DNA of 64,000 bases from Massilia sp. IC2-477 (GTDB taxonomy: Bacteria > Pseudomonadota > Gammaproteobacteria > Burkholderiales > Burkholderiaceae_D): NCBI RefSeq assembly GCF_020707265.1, contig NZ_JAJFEQ010000002.1, positions 248,001-312,000 on the forward strand, written 5' to 3'. Made by a program: the position numbers and the translations under genes. Each line of letters begins with the position of its first letter. Positions within the stretch are counted from its first letter, which is position 1. The notes under the pieces were generated by a model, which saw only the letters and a program-made list of their open reading frames with translations, ran no database searches and was not told where the DNA came from. This document shows, piece by piece, positions 1-7,896 of the stretch.

Positions 1-140
1 CCGACGAACGCGCCTGGGTGCGCGCACTGCCGAAGGTCGAATTCCTGGAAAAGCCCCTGAGCCCGCGCCAGCTGGTGGCGCGCCTGGCCGATCACTTCAA
101 TGCCCGCGAAGGCGGGCCGGAGACCCAGCATGCAAGCTGA
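1..140 (+). CDS. Response-regulator receiver domain, C-terminal fragment
   Basis: The window opens inside a reading frame (codons in phase from base 3) that stops at 138-140. The 45 visible residues contain EFLEKPLSPRQLVARL, which matches the end of a CheY-like receiver: the conserved Lys-Pro after beta-5, then helix alpha-5. After the receiver only a short tail (NAREGGPETQHAS) remains, so no output domain follows it here. The stop overlaps the preferred start of the HD-GYP gene by 11 bases, which suggests translational coupling and a regulatory pair. The N-terminus and the phospho-acceptor Asp lie outside the window, so the full architecture, for example a hybrid kinase, cannot be judged. 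Confidence 0.75.
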   Translation, partial: DERAWVRALPKVEFLEKPLSPRQLVARLADHFNAREGGPETQHAS

Positions 141-1632
141 TACCCTGAGCGAGCTTGATTACAGCCGTTACGCACGCTGGCTGCGCCGCGTCAGCGGTAC
201 CGACTACGACCTGGCCGTGGTCGGCAGCGGCGGCGCCGTCGCCTGGACCAGCCTGTCGGGCTCAAACATGGCCGACTGGCTGGCGGCATTGGCTGCAAGC
301 GGCTTCGCCTGGTCCTGCGTCGGCGAGGGCATGCAGCGCCACGATGCGCTTGAGGCCACCCTGCTCTACCTGCCGGTACGCGCGCACGGCTTCCTGGCGG
401 TGCGGGTCGCGGCCGGCGAACCGGATGCCGGCTGGGACCTGCTGGCCGAAACGCTCGAAGACATCGCCGCCGGCATCGCCGACGACCTGGCGTCCAAGAC
501 CGAACTCGATGCGATGGCGCTCGAGCTGTCGGAGCGCTACGAAGAGCTGCACCTGGTGTACGCGATCGACAAGCAGGTGCAGCAGCTGGAGCCGGGCATC
601 GACCTGTTCCAGCGCCTGCTGGAGAGCTGGGCCGTGCACATGGACTGCGACGTCGCCGCTTTTGTGAAGCCGGGCGAGAACCTGTGCGTGCATGCAACCA
701 ACCTGTCGGCCCCGATCCACAACCTGGACCTGGTGCTGGTCGAGATGCGCGGCGACCTGTACCGCTTCGCACATTCCTCGCGCGCCTCGATCGTGATCAA
801 CGACACCAACGATCCGCGCCGCGCCTACATCTTCACCGACCTGCCCTACAAGTTGCTGTGCTGCCCGGTGATCCACAACCGCAGCGTGGTGGCGATCCTG
901 GTGCTGGCCAACCACCTGGCCAAGCCCGATTTCTCGAACAGCGACCGCAAGCTGGGCGAGCTGCTCGCTAACCAGCTCTCCAGCCTGTCGCGCATGTACG
1001 GCATGCTGACCGAGACCAGCCGCTTCAACGAGCAGATGGCCAATGCCCTGATCGAGGCGGTGGAAGCGAAGGACCCGTACACCCGCGGCCACTCCGAGCG
1101 GGTGCACTACATCTCGATGCAGATCGGCGCCGCCATGGGCCTCTCCAGCCGCGATACCGACGACCTGTTCTGGGGTTCGCTCCTGCACGATGTCGGCAAG
1201 ATCGGCATTCCCGATGCGGTGCTGTGCAAACCGGGCCGTCTCACCCAGGACGAGTACACCTTCATCATGGTGCACCCGGAGCGCAGCTACGAGATCCTGC
1301 GCCACATCGACCGCCTCAAGGGGGCGGTGCCGGGCGCGCGCCACCACCAGGAAAAATGGGACGGCACCGGCTACCCGCACGGTCTGCAGGGCACCGAGAT
1401 TCCGCTGCTGGCGCGCATCATCGCAGTGGCCGACACCTACGACTCGATCACCAGCTCGCGCGCCTACCGCGCCGGGCGCAGCCACGAGGTGGCGATGGCC
1501 GAGATCGCGCGCGTGTCCGGCAAACAGCTCGACCCGAACGTCGTGCGCGTGCTGGAGGAAATCTGCGCGCTCGAACCGGAGTGGATCGCACGCTTCAACA
1601 TCCAGCGCGAGCGCGCGGCCGCGGTGGCCTGA
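130..1632 (+). CDS. GAF-like and HD-GYP domain cyclic-di-GMP phosphodiesterase
   Basis: Predicted to hydrolyse cyclic di-GMP. Residues about 115-150 look like a helical linker, about 150-300 like a GAF-type sensor, and about 310-490 form an HD-GYP domain. The HD pair is in LLHDVGKIGIPD (H353, D354), followed by the HHQEKWDGTGYP signature with GYP near 414-416, so the metal-binding and GYP residues are intact. I chose the ATG at 130 over the in-frame ATG at 100 because GGAG precedes 130 at good spacing and because the 130 start gives a short overlap with the upstream receiver gene. It is the first gene of the pseudopilus block, so it probably tunes that machine through cyclic di-GMP. The family call is firm; the link to the machine is inferred from position. 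Confidence 0.93.
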   Translation: MQADTLSELDYSRYARWLRRVSGTDYDLAVVGSGGAVAWTSLSGSNMADWLAALAASGFAWSCVGEGMQRHDALEATLLYLPVRAHGFLAVRVAAGEPDAGWDLLAETLEDIAAGIADDLASKTELDAMALELSERYEELHLVYAIDKQVQQLEPGIDLFQRLLESWAVHMDCDVAAFVKPGENLCVHATNLSAPIHNLDLVLVEMRGDLYRFAHSSRASIVINDTNDPRRAYIFTDLPYKLLCCPVIHNRSVVAILVLANHLAKPDFSNSDRKLGELLANQLSSLSRMYGMLTETSRFNEQMANALIEAVEAKDPYTRGHSERVHYISMQIGAAMGLSSRDTDDLFWGSLLHDVGKIGIPDAVLCKPGRLTQDEYTFIMVHPERSYEILRHIDRLKGAVPGARHHQEKWDGTGYPHGLQGTEIPLLARIIAVADTYDSITSSRAYRAGRSHEVAMAEIARVSGKQLDPNVVRVLEEICALEPEWIARFNIQRERAAAVA

Positions 1633-1633
1633 G

Positions 1634-3670
1634 ATGCGCGACGAGGCCGTGGACAACGCCGTCACCCGCAGCCGCATCGGCTCGATGACCTACCTGGCGC
1701 CGACCATGGCGCTGGTGTCGGTCGAGGCGGTCGCCGCGCTCGAGGCGGCGCTGGCGGCCTGCATCGCGCAGCACCAGGTCACGATCGTGATCGACCTGGG
1801 CAAGGTGGCGCTGCTGTCCGGCCGCGCACTGGAACTGGTCCAGGGCAGCGCCGAACGCCTGGCCGGGCTCGGCGGCTGGTTGAAGCTGGCCTATCCCAGC
1901 GCGCTGCTGCAGGACGTGCTCGACGTGACCGGCCTGACCGACCAGGTGGCCCTGTACGATGCGCCGCCGGCCAGGGTGGTCCTGCGCCAGGGCCAGGCCA
2001 AGCTGGGCGACATCCTGGTCGAACGCGGCCTGGTGAGCGCGGCCCAGGTGGACGAGGCCAAGCGCTTGCAGGAGCAGACCGGCAAGCGCATGGGCCTGAT
2101 CATGGTCGAGAAGAAGTGGCTGCCCGAGGCGGCGCTGTTCCAGGCGCTAGCCGAGCAGCTGGGCGTGCCTTTCGTCGGCCTGCGCGCCGGCCTGTACGAC
2201 CCGGCCGCGGTATCGGTGCTGGAACGCGACGTGGCGCGCCGCCTCGGCGTGCTGCCGCTGTTCCTGGTGTCGAATACGCTCACCATCGCGACTGCCGACC
2301 CGCAGGCGGTGCACAGCATCGACGAGATCCGCGCCCGCACCGGCTGCCGCGTGCGGGTCGCGATGGCGGCGCCGGCCGACATTGAACGCGTGCGCAACGA
2401 CGCCTATGGCGGCGCCTCCCTGCCCGACTTCGTGCACAGCTCCGCCGACGACCTGGAGCTGGTGGAAAACCACGTCCCGGACGACTACACGGCGATCGAC
2501 GAGATGGCCGGCGCCAGCCCGGTGATCAACCTGGTCAACGCCGTGATCCAGCGCGCCATCCACGACCACGCCAGCGACATCCACATCGAAATCTCGCGCA
2601 ACAAGGCGCGCGTGCGCCTGCGCATCGATGGCGTGCTGTACGAGGTGATGTCGCCGCGCCTCGAGCTGCACCCGGCCATCGTGTCGCGCCTGAAGGTGAT
2701 GGCCAACCTCGACATCGCCGAGCGGCGCCTGCCGCAGGACGGCCGCATCCAGGTGGTGACCCAGGGCCGCACCGTCGACCTACGCTTCTCCTCGCTGCCC
2801 GGCATCTATGGCGAGAAGGTGGTGCTGCGGGTGCTGGACAAGAACCAGTCGATCCTCGACGTCGACAAGCTGGGCATGAACGACAGCGCCGTCGGCGCCT
2901 TCAAGCGCCTGCTCGGGCGCAGCCACGGCCTGATCCTGGTCACCGGCCCGACCGGCAGCGGCAAGACCACCAGCCTGTACGCGGCGATTAGCTACCTCAA
3001 GAGCATCGAAAAGAACATCGTCACCATCGAGGACCCGGTCGAATACCAGCTCGACATCATCAACCAGAACCAGGTCAACGATGCGATCGGGCTCACCTTC
3101 CCGAAGATCCTCAAGCACGTGCTGCGCCAGGACCCGGACATCATCATGGTGGGCGAGATCCGCGACCGCCAGACCGCCGAGATCGCGGTGCAGGCGGCGC
3201 TGACCGGCCACCTGGTGCTCACCACCCTGCACACCAACGACACCCTGGGCGCGGTGGCGCGCCTGGTCGAGATGGGCGTCGAGCCCTACCTGCTGTCGTC
3301 GGCGCTGATCGGTGTCATGGCGCAGCGCCTGGTGCGCCGCGTGTGCCCGGCCTGCAAGACCAGTTCCCTGGTGCCGCCGGCCACGGCCGCCGCCTATGGC
3401 TGGAAGGGCGAAGGCAACCTGAAACTGATGCGCGGGCGCGGCTGTCCGTCCTGCTACGACTCCGGCTTCAAGGGGCGGCTCGGCATCTACGAGCTGCTGG
3501 AAGTGGGAACCGACCTGCAGCGCATGATCGTCGCCAACGCCGGCAAGGACGAGATGGCGCGCCATGTCGCCGCCCAGGGTCACCACGACCTGTACGCCGA
3601 CGGCATGCAGCGCGCCTTTGCCGGACTCACCACGCCCGAGGAAATCGCGCGCGCGGTGCACGCGAGCTAA
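1634..3670 (+). CDS. STAS-MshEN-GspE/PilB-type secretion ATPase
   Basis: Assembly ATPase of a type II secretion or type IV pilus-like machine, 678 residues, acting at the cytoplasmic face. Residues about 20-110 resemble a STAS domain (IVIDLGKVALLSGRALELV, then a helix and DVTGLTDQ). Residues about 123-270 are an MshEN/T2SSE_N domain. The catalytic core follows, with Walker A GPTGSGKTT near 438-446, a Walker B-like DPDIIMVGEIRD, and a zinc tetracysteine (CPAC about 571, CPSC about 604). The MshEN part contains two helix motifs like those that bind cyclic di-GMP in MshE (KLGDILVERGLV and RMGLIMVEKKWL); the second is degenerate. The ATG at 1634 lies one base after the HD-GYP stop; longer in-frame starts would run inside that gene. 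The N-terminal STAS fusion is unusual for this family. Confidence 0.93.
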   Translation: MRDEAVDNAVTRSRIGSMTYLAPTMALVSVEAVAALEAALAACIAQHQVTIVIDLGKVALLSGRALELVQGSAERLAGLGGWLKLAYPSALLQDVLDVTGLTDQVALYDAPPARVVLRQGQAKLGDILVERGLVSAAQVDEAKRLQEQTGKRMGLIMVEKKWLPEAALFQALAEQLGVPFVGLRAGLYDPAAVSVLERDVARRLGVLPLFLVSNTLTIATADPQAVHSIDEIRARTGCRVRVAMAAPADIERVRNDAYGGASLPDFVHSSADDLELVENHVPDDYTAIDEMAGASPVINLVNAVIQRAIHDHASDIHIEISRNKARVRLRIDGVLYEVMSPRLELHPAIVSRLKVMANLDIAERRLPQDGRIQVVTQGRTVDLRFSSLPGIYGEKVVLRVLDKNQSILDVDKLGMNDSAVGAFKRLLGRSHGLILVTGPTGSGKTTSLYAAISYLKSIEKNIVTIEDPVEYQLDIINQNQVNDAIGLTFPKILKHVLRQDPDIIMVGEIRDRQTAEIAVQAALTGHLVLTTLHTNDTLGAVARLVEMGVEPYLLSSALIGVMAQRLVRRVCPACKTSSLVPPATAAAYGWKGEGNLKLMRGRGCPSCYDSGFKGRLGIYELLEVGTDLQRMIVANAGKDEMARHVAAQGHHDLYADGMQRAFAGLTTPEEIARAVHAS

Positions 3671-3682
3671 GGGGAAGGCAGG

Positions 3683-4807
3683 ATGGCGCTCGACTGGGAC
3701 GAACTGGAGCCGGTAGCGAAAACCGCGGCGATGGGAACGGCGCCGCGCCGGCGCAGTGCGCCGGCTTTCGGCCAGGCCCGGGTCGGCAGCGCCGATCGCA
3801 TCCTGTTCACCGAACGCCTGGCGCTGCTGCTGGAGACCGGTGTGCCGCTGCACGCGGCGCTGCGCTCCTTGCAGGAGCAGGCGGCCAGGCCGGCAGTCGC
3901 CGCCATCATCGGCGACATGGCCGAGGCCATCGTCGGCGGCCAGAGATTTTCGGAAGCGCTGGCGCGCCATCCGCAGCTGTTCCCCCTCACCTACGTCAAC
4001 CTGGTGGGCGCCAGCGAGGCGGGTGGCTTCCTGCCTGAGGTGCTGGCGCAACTGGTCGAGATGGACGAGAAGCAGGAGCGGCTGCGCGCCACCATCGTCT
4101 CGGCCCTGTCGTATCCCGGCTTCCTGCTGGTGTTCTCGGTCGTGGTGGTGATTTTCATCCTGATGTACGTGTTCCCGAAGTTCGCGCCGATGTTCTCGGG
4201 GATCTATCACAAGCTGCCGGCCACGACGAAAGTGCTGATGGTGGTCAGCGAAGTGCTGCTGGCGCATGGCGGCAAGCTGCTGGCCGGCGCGGCGCTGCTG
4301 CTGGTGCTGGCTGTGGCGGCCGCGAGGCAACCGGCCGGGCAAGCCTGGCTCGACCGCCTGAAGCTGCGCCTTCCCTTCGTGAAGGACATCTTCACCAAGA
4401 TCTACCTGGAGCGCCTGATGCGGGTGATGGGCGCCTCGCTCGAGCGCGGCGTGACCATCATGGCCACGCTGGCGGCCTGCCGCAATGTGGTGCCGAACCA
4501 GGAGTTCCATCGATTCATCGGCGACCTCGAGATCCAGGTCACGGAAGGCCGCGGCATTGCCGCCGGGTTCGTCGACAGTCCCCTGGTTCCCGTCAATGTA
4601 AAGCAGATGGTCGCTACCGGTGAACAGACCGGATCGCTCGGACGCGTCATGGGTCGGGTGGCCGACTTTTACGAGCGCGACCTGACGCGCCAGCTGAACC
4701 GTCTGGCCAAACTTGCCGAACCAGTAATGTTATTAGTTATGGGCCTATTAGTTGGCACTATCGTTAGTTCAATTATCTTGCCCATATTCAAGATGAGTAC
4801 GCGGTGA
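3683..4807 (+). CDS. GspF/PilC-type inner-membrane platform protein
   Basis: Polytopic platform protein that couples the ATPase to pseudopilin assembly, 374 residues, usual size. Two T2SSF repeats are visible, about residues 40-165 and 245-365. Each starts with a helix bearing TERLALLLETGVPLHAAL-like or YLERLMRVMGASLERG-like sequence and ends near membrane segments (FLLVFSVVVVIFILMYVF; VMLLVMGLLVGTIVSSIIL). AAGGGGAAGG precedes the ATG. It lies 12 bases after the ATPase gene, so the two are probably co-transcribed. The last 25 or so codons (from about 4725) switch abruptly to AT-rich codons such as TTA, GTT and ATT, unlike the rest of the gene, and this composition continues into the intergenic region before the prepilin gene. 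Confidence 0.93.
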   Translation: MALDWDELEPVAKTAAMGTAPRRRSAPAFGQARVGSADRILFTERLALLLETGVPLHAALRSLQEQAARPAVAAIIGDMAEAIVGGQRFSEALARHPQLFPLTYVNLVGASEAGGFLPEVLAQLVEMDEKQERLRATIVSALSYPGFLLVFSVVVVIFILMYVFPKFAPMFSGIYHKLPATTKVLMVVSEVLLAHGGKLLAGAALLLVLAVAAARQPAGQAWLDRLKLRLPFVKDIFTKIYLERLMRVMGASLERGVTIMATLAACRNVVPNQEFHRFIGDLEIQVTEGRGIAAGFVDSPLVPVNVKQMVATGEQTGSLGRVMGRVADFYERDLTRQLNRLAKLAEPVMLLVMGLLVGTIVSSIILPIFKMSTR

Positions 4808-4818
4808 ATTTGCCACAC

Positions 4819-4848
4819 TTGTATCAGGATGGCTTTCAGAAATATACA
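4819..4848 (+). promoter_or_regulatory. Candidate sigma-70 promoter for the major prepilin gene
   Basis: TTGTAT (4819-4824) and TATACA (4843-4848) are separated by 18 bases in an AT-rich stretch about 75 bases before the prepilin start. An inverted repeat, CTTTCAG (4833-4839) and CTGAAAG (4852-4858), overlaps the -10 element and could be an operator or a 5-prime leader hairpin. This would give the abundant pilin its own transcript inside the larger block. It rests on consensus match only. Confidence 0.4.
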
Positions 4849-4921
4849 TTGCTGAAAGTTCATGCTAACCTCAAATGACTTTCTAATAGGCAATTGCCTT
4901 TCCTTCTAATCTGTGATCATC

Positions 4922-5509
4922 ATGAAAACAACTATCCGCCAATACGCAGTTAAAGGTTTTACCCTGATCGAGCTGTTGATTGTGGTGATCATTATTGCCA
5001 TCATGGCGGCGATTGCGATTCCGCAGTTCGGTAACAGCACGGACGAAGCCGCTGATGCCGCACTGGACGCCAACCTGAACACCGTACGCTCGGCGATCGA
5101 GCTGTATCGGGTGCAGCACGACAATACCTATCCCAGCGCCGTTGCTGCTACGGGTGCCGGTGCCGCTTGCGTAGGCGGCGATCCGGGCACGGGTGCAATC
5201 AATACCGAGCAAGCCTTCCGCGATCAGTTAACGATGCACTCGAATCGCGCCGGGCAAACCTGCAGCGTGCAGGCACCCGGTTTCATTTACGGGCCCTATC
5301 TGCGTGCAATTCCACGCGACCCCGTCACTGCCCCCGCCGTGGGCGCAGCAGTGGACACTGGCGATGACGTTGTTGTCGTTAATACGCCACTCGCTCCCCT
5401 GACCGCAGCCACCGACGCCCCTGGCTGGCGCTACAGCAACACGAACGGCCGCTTCGAGATGAACAGTGTTGAACTGGATCGTAACCAGCGGGCGTTCAAC
5501 ACCCACTGA
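4922..5509 (+). CDS. Major pseudopilin, GspG/MshA-like
   Basis: Class III prepilin of 195 residues. The leader MKTTIRQYAVKG ends in Gly12 and is followed by FTLIELLIVVIIIAIMAAI, with the +5 Glu at 17 needed for methylation and assembly; a prepilin peptidase would cut after Gly12. The C-terminal part (YGPYLRAIPRDP, then GWRYS near the end) resembles GspG-type pseudopilins. I took the ATG at 4922; an in-frame GTG at 4913 would add three residues. No good ribosome site is visible for either. It is the first of five prepilin genes in a row and, having the most canonical leader, is probably the most abundant subunit. No prepilin peptidase gene is in the window. Confidence 0.9.
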   Translation: MKTTIRQYAVKGFTLIELLIVVIIIAIMAAIAIPQFGNSTDEAADAALDANLNTVRSAIELYRVQHDNTYPSAVAATGAGAACVGGDPGTGAINTEQAFRDQLTMHSNRAGQTCSVQAPGFIYGPYLRAIPRDPVTAPAVGAAVDTGDDVVVVNTPLAPLTAATDAPGWRYSNTNGRFEMNSVELDRNQRAFNTH

Positions 5510-5519
5510 GCATCAGCCC

Positions 5520-6068
5520 ATGGCCACGCCGCGGGCATGCTCCCATCGCCCTGCCGGTTTCACACTGGCAGAAATGCTGGTAACGGTGGCCGTGCTGGCG
5601 TTGGCAGCAGCGATTGCCGTGCCTAATGCGGCGCCGGCCGGCGCTTTCGCTGCCGATGCCGCGGCCTCGGAAGTCGCACGCGCGATCCGCTTCGCCCAGC
5701 GCGAAGCGATCCGCACCGGCACCTGGCATGCGGTCCGGTTCGAAGTCGCTTCACAATCGCTGCTGGTGTATCGCCTGACTGCCACAGGGGCGCAGGACCC
5801 CGACTACAAAGTACTCCATCCGGTCGGCAAGGCCGAGTATGACATCAGCTTGCGCCCCATCGGCCAGCTGGCAAGCGCCCAATTCAAATACAAAAAGCGT
5901 CCAGTGAACAGCTACATCTCCTTCCGACCCGATGGGACCCCGGCGAGCTTCGATCCCGGAGCTCCCGCCGGTGATCTGCTCGAACAGGACGGCAAGGTGG
6001 TGCTGACGCACGGTGACATCCAGCGCAGCGTATCCGTCGCACGCGTCACTGGCCGGGTGACATTCTGA
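5520..6068 (+). CDS. Minor pseudopilin, GspH-like
   Basis: Prepilin of 182 residues. The leader ends in Gly13 (HRPAG) and is followed by FTLAEMLVTVAVLALAAAIA with the +5 Glu at 18. The segment ASEVARAIRFAQREAIRTG after the N-terminal helix is typical of GspH/FimT-type minor pseudopilins, and the C-terminus (ISFRPDGTPASF) matches the FimT/GspH beta fold. The ATG at 5520 is 10 bases after the major pilin stop. It probably joins the I-, J- and K-type proteins in the initiating tip complex. Confidence 0.87.
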   Translation: MATPRACSHRPAGFTLAEMLVTVAVLALAAAIAVPNAAPAGAFAADAAASEVARAIRFAQREAIRTGTWHAVRFEVASQSLLVYRLTATGAQDPDYKVLHPVGKAEYDISLRPIGQLASAQFKYKKRPVNSYISFRPDGTPASFDPGAPAGDLLEQDGKVVLTHGDIQRSVSVARVTGRVTF

Positions 6069-6070
6069 CC

Positions 6071-6502
6071 ATGCGCGCGCCAGCTGCCGGTCTGTCCTAT
6101 ATCGAGGTGATGGTGGCGCTGGTGCTGCTTGCGATCTGCGCAGTGCCGGCCGCCGAGGCAATCCGCAGTGGTTTGCGCGCCGCGGCCGCGGGCACCGAGC
6201 ACGCTCGGGAGCTGCGCTGCGTAAAGAGCAGAATGGAGGTCGTGCTGGCCGAATCCTTCGAAGACCTCTGGAAGGAGGTCAAGGGTAAAAATGATCCGTC
6301 AAGCTACTCACTGCCCGCCGACGCAGGCCCGGATGGCGAATGCGGGGTGCGCAACGTCTATATTTCCAAGTACGTGCATCCTTACGGCGCCGCCGTCGGT
6401 ACCGTGCTGGAACCAAACGACGAAGCCGAGAACACGCTGTTGATGGTCACCGTCTCCGGCACTGACGGCATGTATCCGCTCACGACCCTGGTGGACCGAT
6501 GA
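6071..6502 (+). CDS. Minor pseudopilin, GspI-like
   Basis: Short prepilin of 143 residues. The leader is only MRAPAAG (cleavage after Gly7), followed by LSYIEVMVALVLLAI, with Leu instead of Phe at +1 but the +5 Glu (12) kept. Its position between H- and J-type genes and its small size fit GspI, the tip-complex scaffold. It starts two bases after the GspH-like stop, and its stop overlaps the next start in ATGA. Confidence 0.82.
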   Translation: MRAPAAGLSYIEVMVALVLLAICAVPAAEAIRSGLRAAAAGTEHARELRCVKSRMEVVLAESFEDLWKEVKGKNDPSSYSLPADAGPDGECGVRNVYISKYVHPYGAAVGTVLEPNDEAENTLLMVTVSGTDGMYPLTTLVDR

Positions 6503-6978
6503 CGCGGCGAACCCGCCGGCGCCAGGACGGCATCACCCTGGTGGAACTGCTGATGGCACTCGTGATTTGCGCGCTGGTCATCGGACCGCTGACGTCGATG
6601 CTCAGCACCAGCATGCAGGCCGGCATGCAGAATAGCAGCAAGGCGGTGCTCCAGCAGGACCTGCGCTTCGCGCTCGCGCGTATCTCGAGCGCCGCGACCG
6701 ACACTCCCCGCAAGGCGCTGGCGCCGCAGAACACGGTGCTGTCCGATTCCGGCGGCTGGTTCGACAAGTCGCGCTTTCGCGTCAATGCGGGCAAGCAGCT
6801 GATCGAGGTGCGCGACGGGGTCGACAATGTTCTGGCCGAGTCGGTCGCCGCCTTCGGCGTCAGTGCCCGTACTGTCAATGCCAGTGCAACGATCGTCGAG
6901 GCGAGCCTCAGACTCGAACGCGATGCGCAATCCGCACAGGGCAGCATCGCCGTGCGCATGGGGGGGCCGCGTCCATGA
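6499..6978 (+). CDS. Minor pseudopilin, GspJ-like
   Basis: Prepilin of 159 residues with a basic leader (MTRRTRRRQDG, cleavage after Gly11), then ITLVELLMALVICALVIGPL with the +5 Glu at 16. The segment VLQQDLRFALARISSAATD after the N-terminal helix and the short beta-rich C-terminus fit GspJ/PilW-type tip proteins. Four-base ATGA overlaps join it to the genes before and after, so I-, J- and K-type proteins are probably made in matched amounts. Confidence 0.82.
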   Translation: MTRRTRRRQDGITLVELLMALVICALVIGPLTSMLSTSMQAGMQNSSKAVLQQDLRFALARISSAATDTPRKALAPQNTVLSDSGGWFDKSRFRVNAGKQLIEVRDGVDNVLAESVAAFGVSARTVNASATIVEASLRLERDAQSAQGSIAVRMGGPRP

Positions 6979-7874
6979 AGCGCGAGCGGGGACTGCTGCT
7001 CCTGCCGGTCGCGCTCGCGCTGTCGGTCATGGGTATGCTGGCCTATGCCATGGCGCGCGGTAGCGCAGATGAGGTCGCAGCCATCGACGCCGAGTACGAC
7101 GTGGAGGCGACACGCTATTTGGCCGAGGCGGGACTGCGCCTGGCGAAATGGCAGAACGAGAGAGTCGGCTGCGGAAATCCAAAGGCCTTCGGTACCGTGC
7201 GCCTGAAAGGTGTCCCGGGCGAGTTACGCGCTATCGACGTCGAGCTCGACAAAGGCGAATTCGAAGCCACTGTGAGGGCTGAGTCTCCACGGGGCACCGT
7301 CAGTACGGTCACACTTGACAAGATGCCCTTCTACGACCGTACGCAACAGTACGACACGGTACTGCCGAACAGTGCGTTCAGGGACACCACAATCAGTAGC
7401 GTGTCCCCGAACGCCCCAGATAACACTCCTGAATCACTGGAAGCGACCGACGCCAAGGCCCACTTCCTGCTCAGCGTTGCGCTGGAGAGCTTCCCTACCA
7501 AGGCGCGGGTGACGAAAGCAACGTTGTGGCTGTACCTGGACAGTTCGAATTCCGTCCAGACAGTGCGTGAACTGGCAGCCCATGCGGTCACGCGCGCCTG
7601 GACTGAGGGCACCGCCACCTGGAACTCGCCGTGGAACACGAGCCCCGGCGGTAGTTACGAGGCCCGGCCGGAAGCGGTAACGGCCATCGCCGGCACCAAC
7701 CGTTTTTACCGTTGGGACATTGGTCCACTGGTGCGGCGCTGGCACGGCGGCGCGCTCGCGAATTTCGGGATGCTGTTCAAGCCCTCGGGACTGAACAGGG
7801 CGATTTTCCGCAGCAGGGAAGCCGGCAACAACCGTCCCCGCATGGATGTCTCCTACAACCTGCGCTGCGATTGA
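6975..7874 (+). CDS. GspK/PilX-like tip pseudopilin fused to a DNRLRE-like domain
   Basis: 299 residues. The N-terminus MKRERG, then LLLLPVALALSVMGMLAYAM, is a prepilin-like leader and helix without the +5 Glu (Pro11 instead), a feature of GspK tip proteins. ATRYLAEAGLRLAKWQN follows, as in PilX/GspK. From about residue 120 the protein changes to a beta-rich domain with YDTVLPNS, ATLWLYLD, VTRAWTEGTATWNSP and RWDIGPLVRRWHGG, which matches DNRLRE-type domains of extracellular bacterial proteins. In ordinary GspK this region is a helical domain. A DNRLRE head on the fibre tip suggests adhesion or substrate binding; that role is inferred. Confidence 0.8.
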   Translation: MKRERGLLLLPVALALSVMGMLAYAMARGSADEVAAIDAEYDVEATRYLAEAGLRLAKWQNERVGCGNPKAFGTVRLKGVPGELRAIDVELDKGEFEATVRAESPRGTVSTVTLDKMPFYDRTQQYDTVLPNSAFRDTTISSVSPNAPDNTPESLEATDAKAHFLLSVALESFPTKARVTKATLWLYLDSSNSVQTVRELAAHAVTRAWTEGTATWNSPWNTSPGGSYEARPEAVTAIAGTNRFYRWDIGPLVRRWHGGALANFGMLFKPSGLNRAIFRSREAGNNRPRMDVSYNLRCD

Positions 7875-7896
7875 GCTTTTGAACAAACCGAAAACG

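Noticed and set aside
2780-4510. Long open frame on the minus strand (576 codons) opposite the ATPase and platform genes
   Set aside because: Composition is that of an antisense shadow of GC-rich coding DNA (His/Gln/Arg-rich, no domain), and the + strand carries two clear families.
4825-4855. Sigma-54 promoter before the prepilin gene (TGGC...TTGCT)
   Set aside because: The GG and GC elements are 18 bases apart instead of 10.
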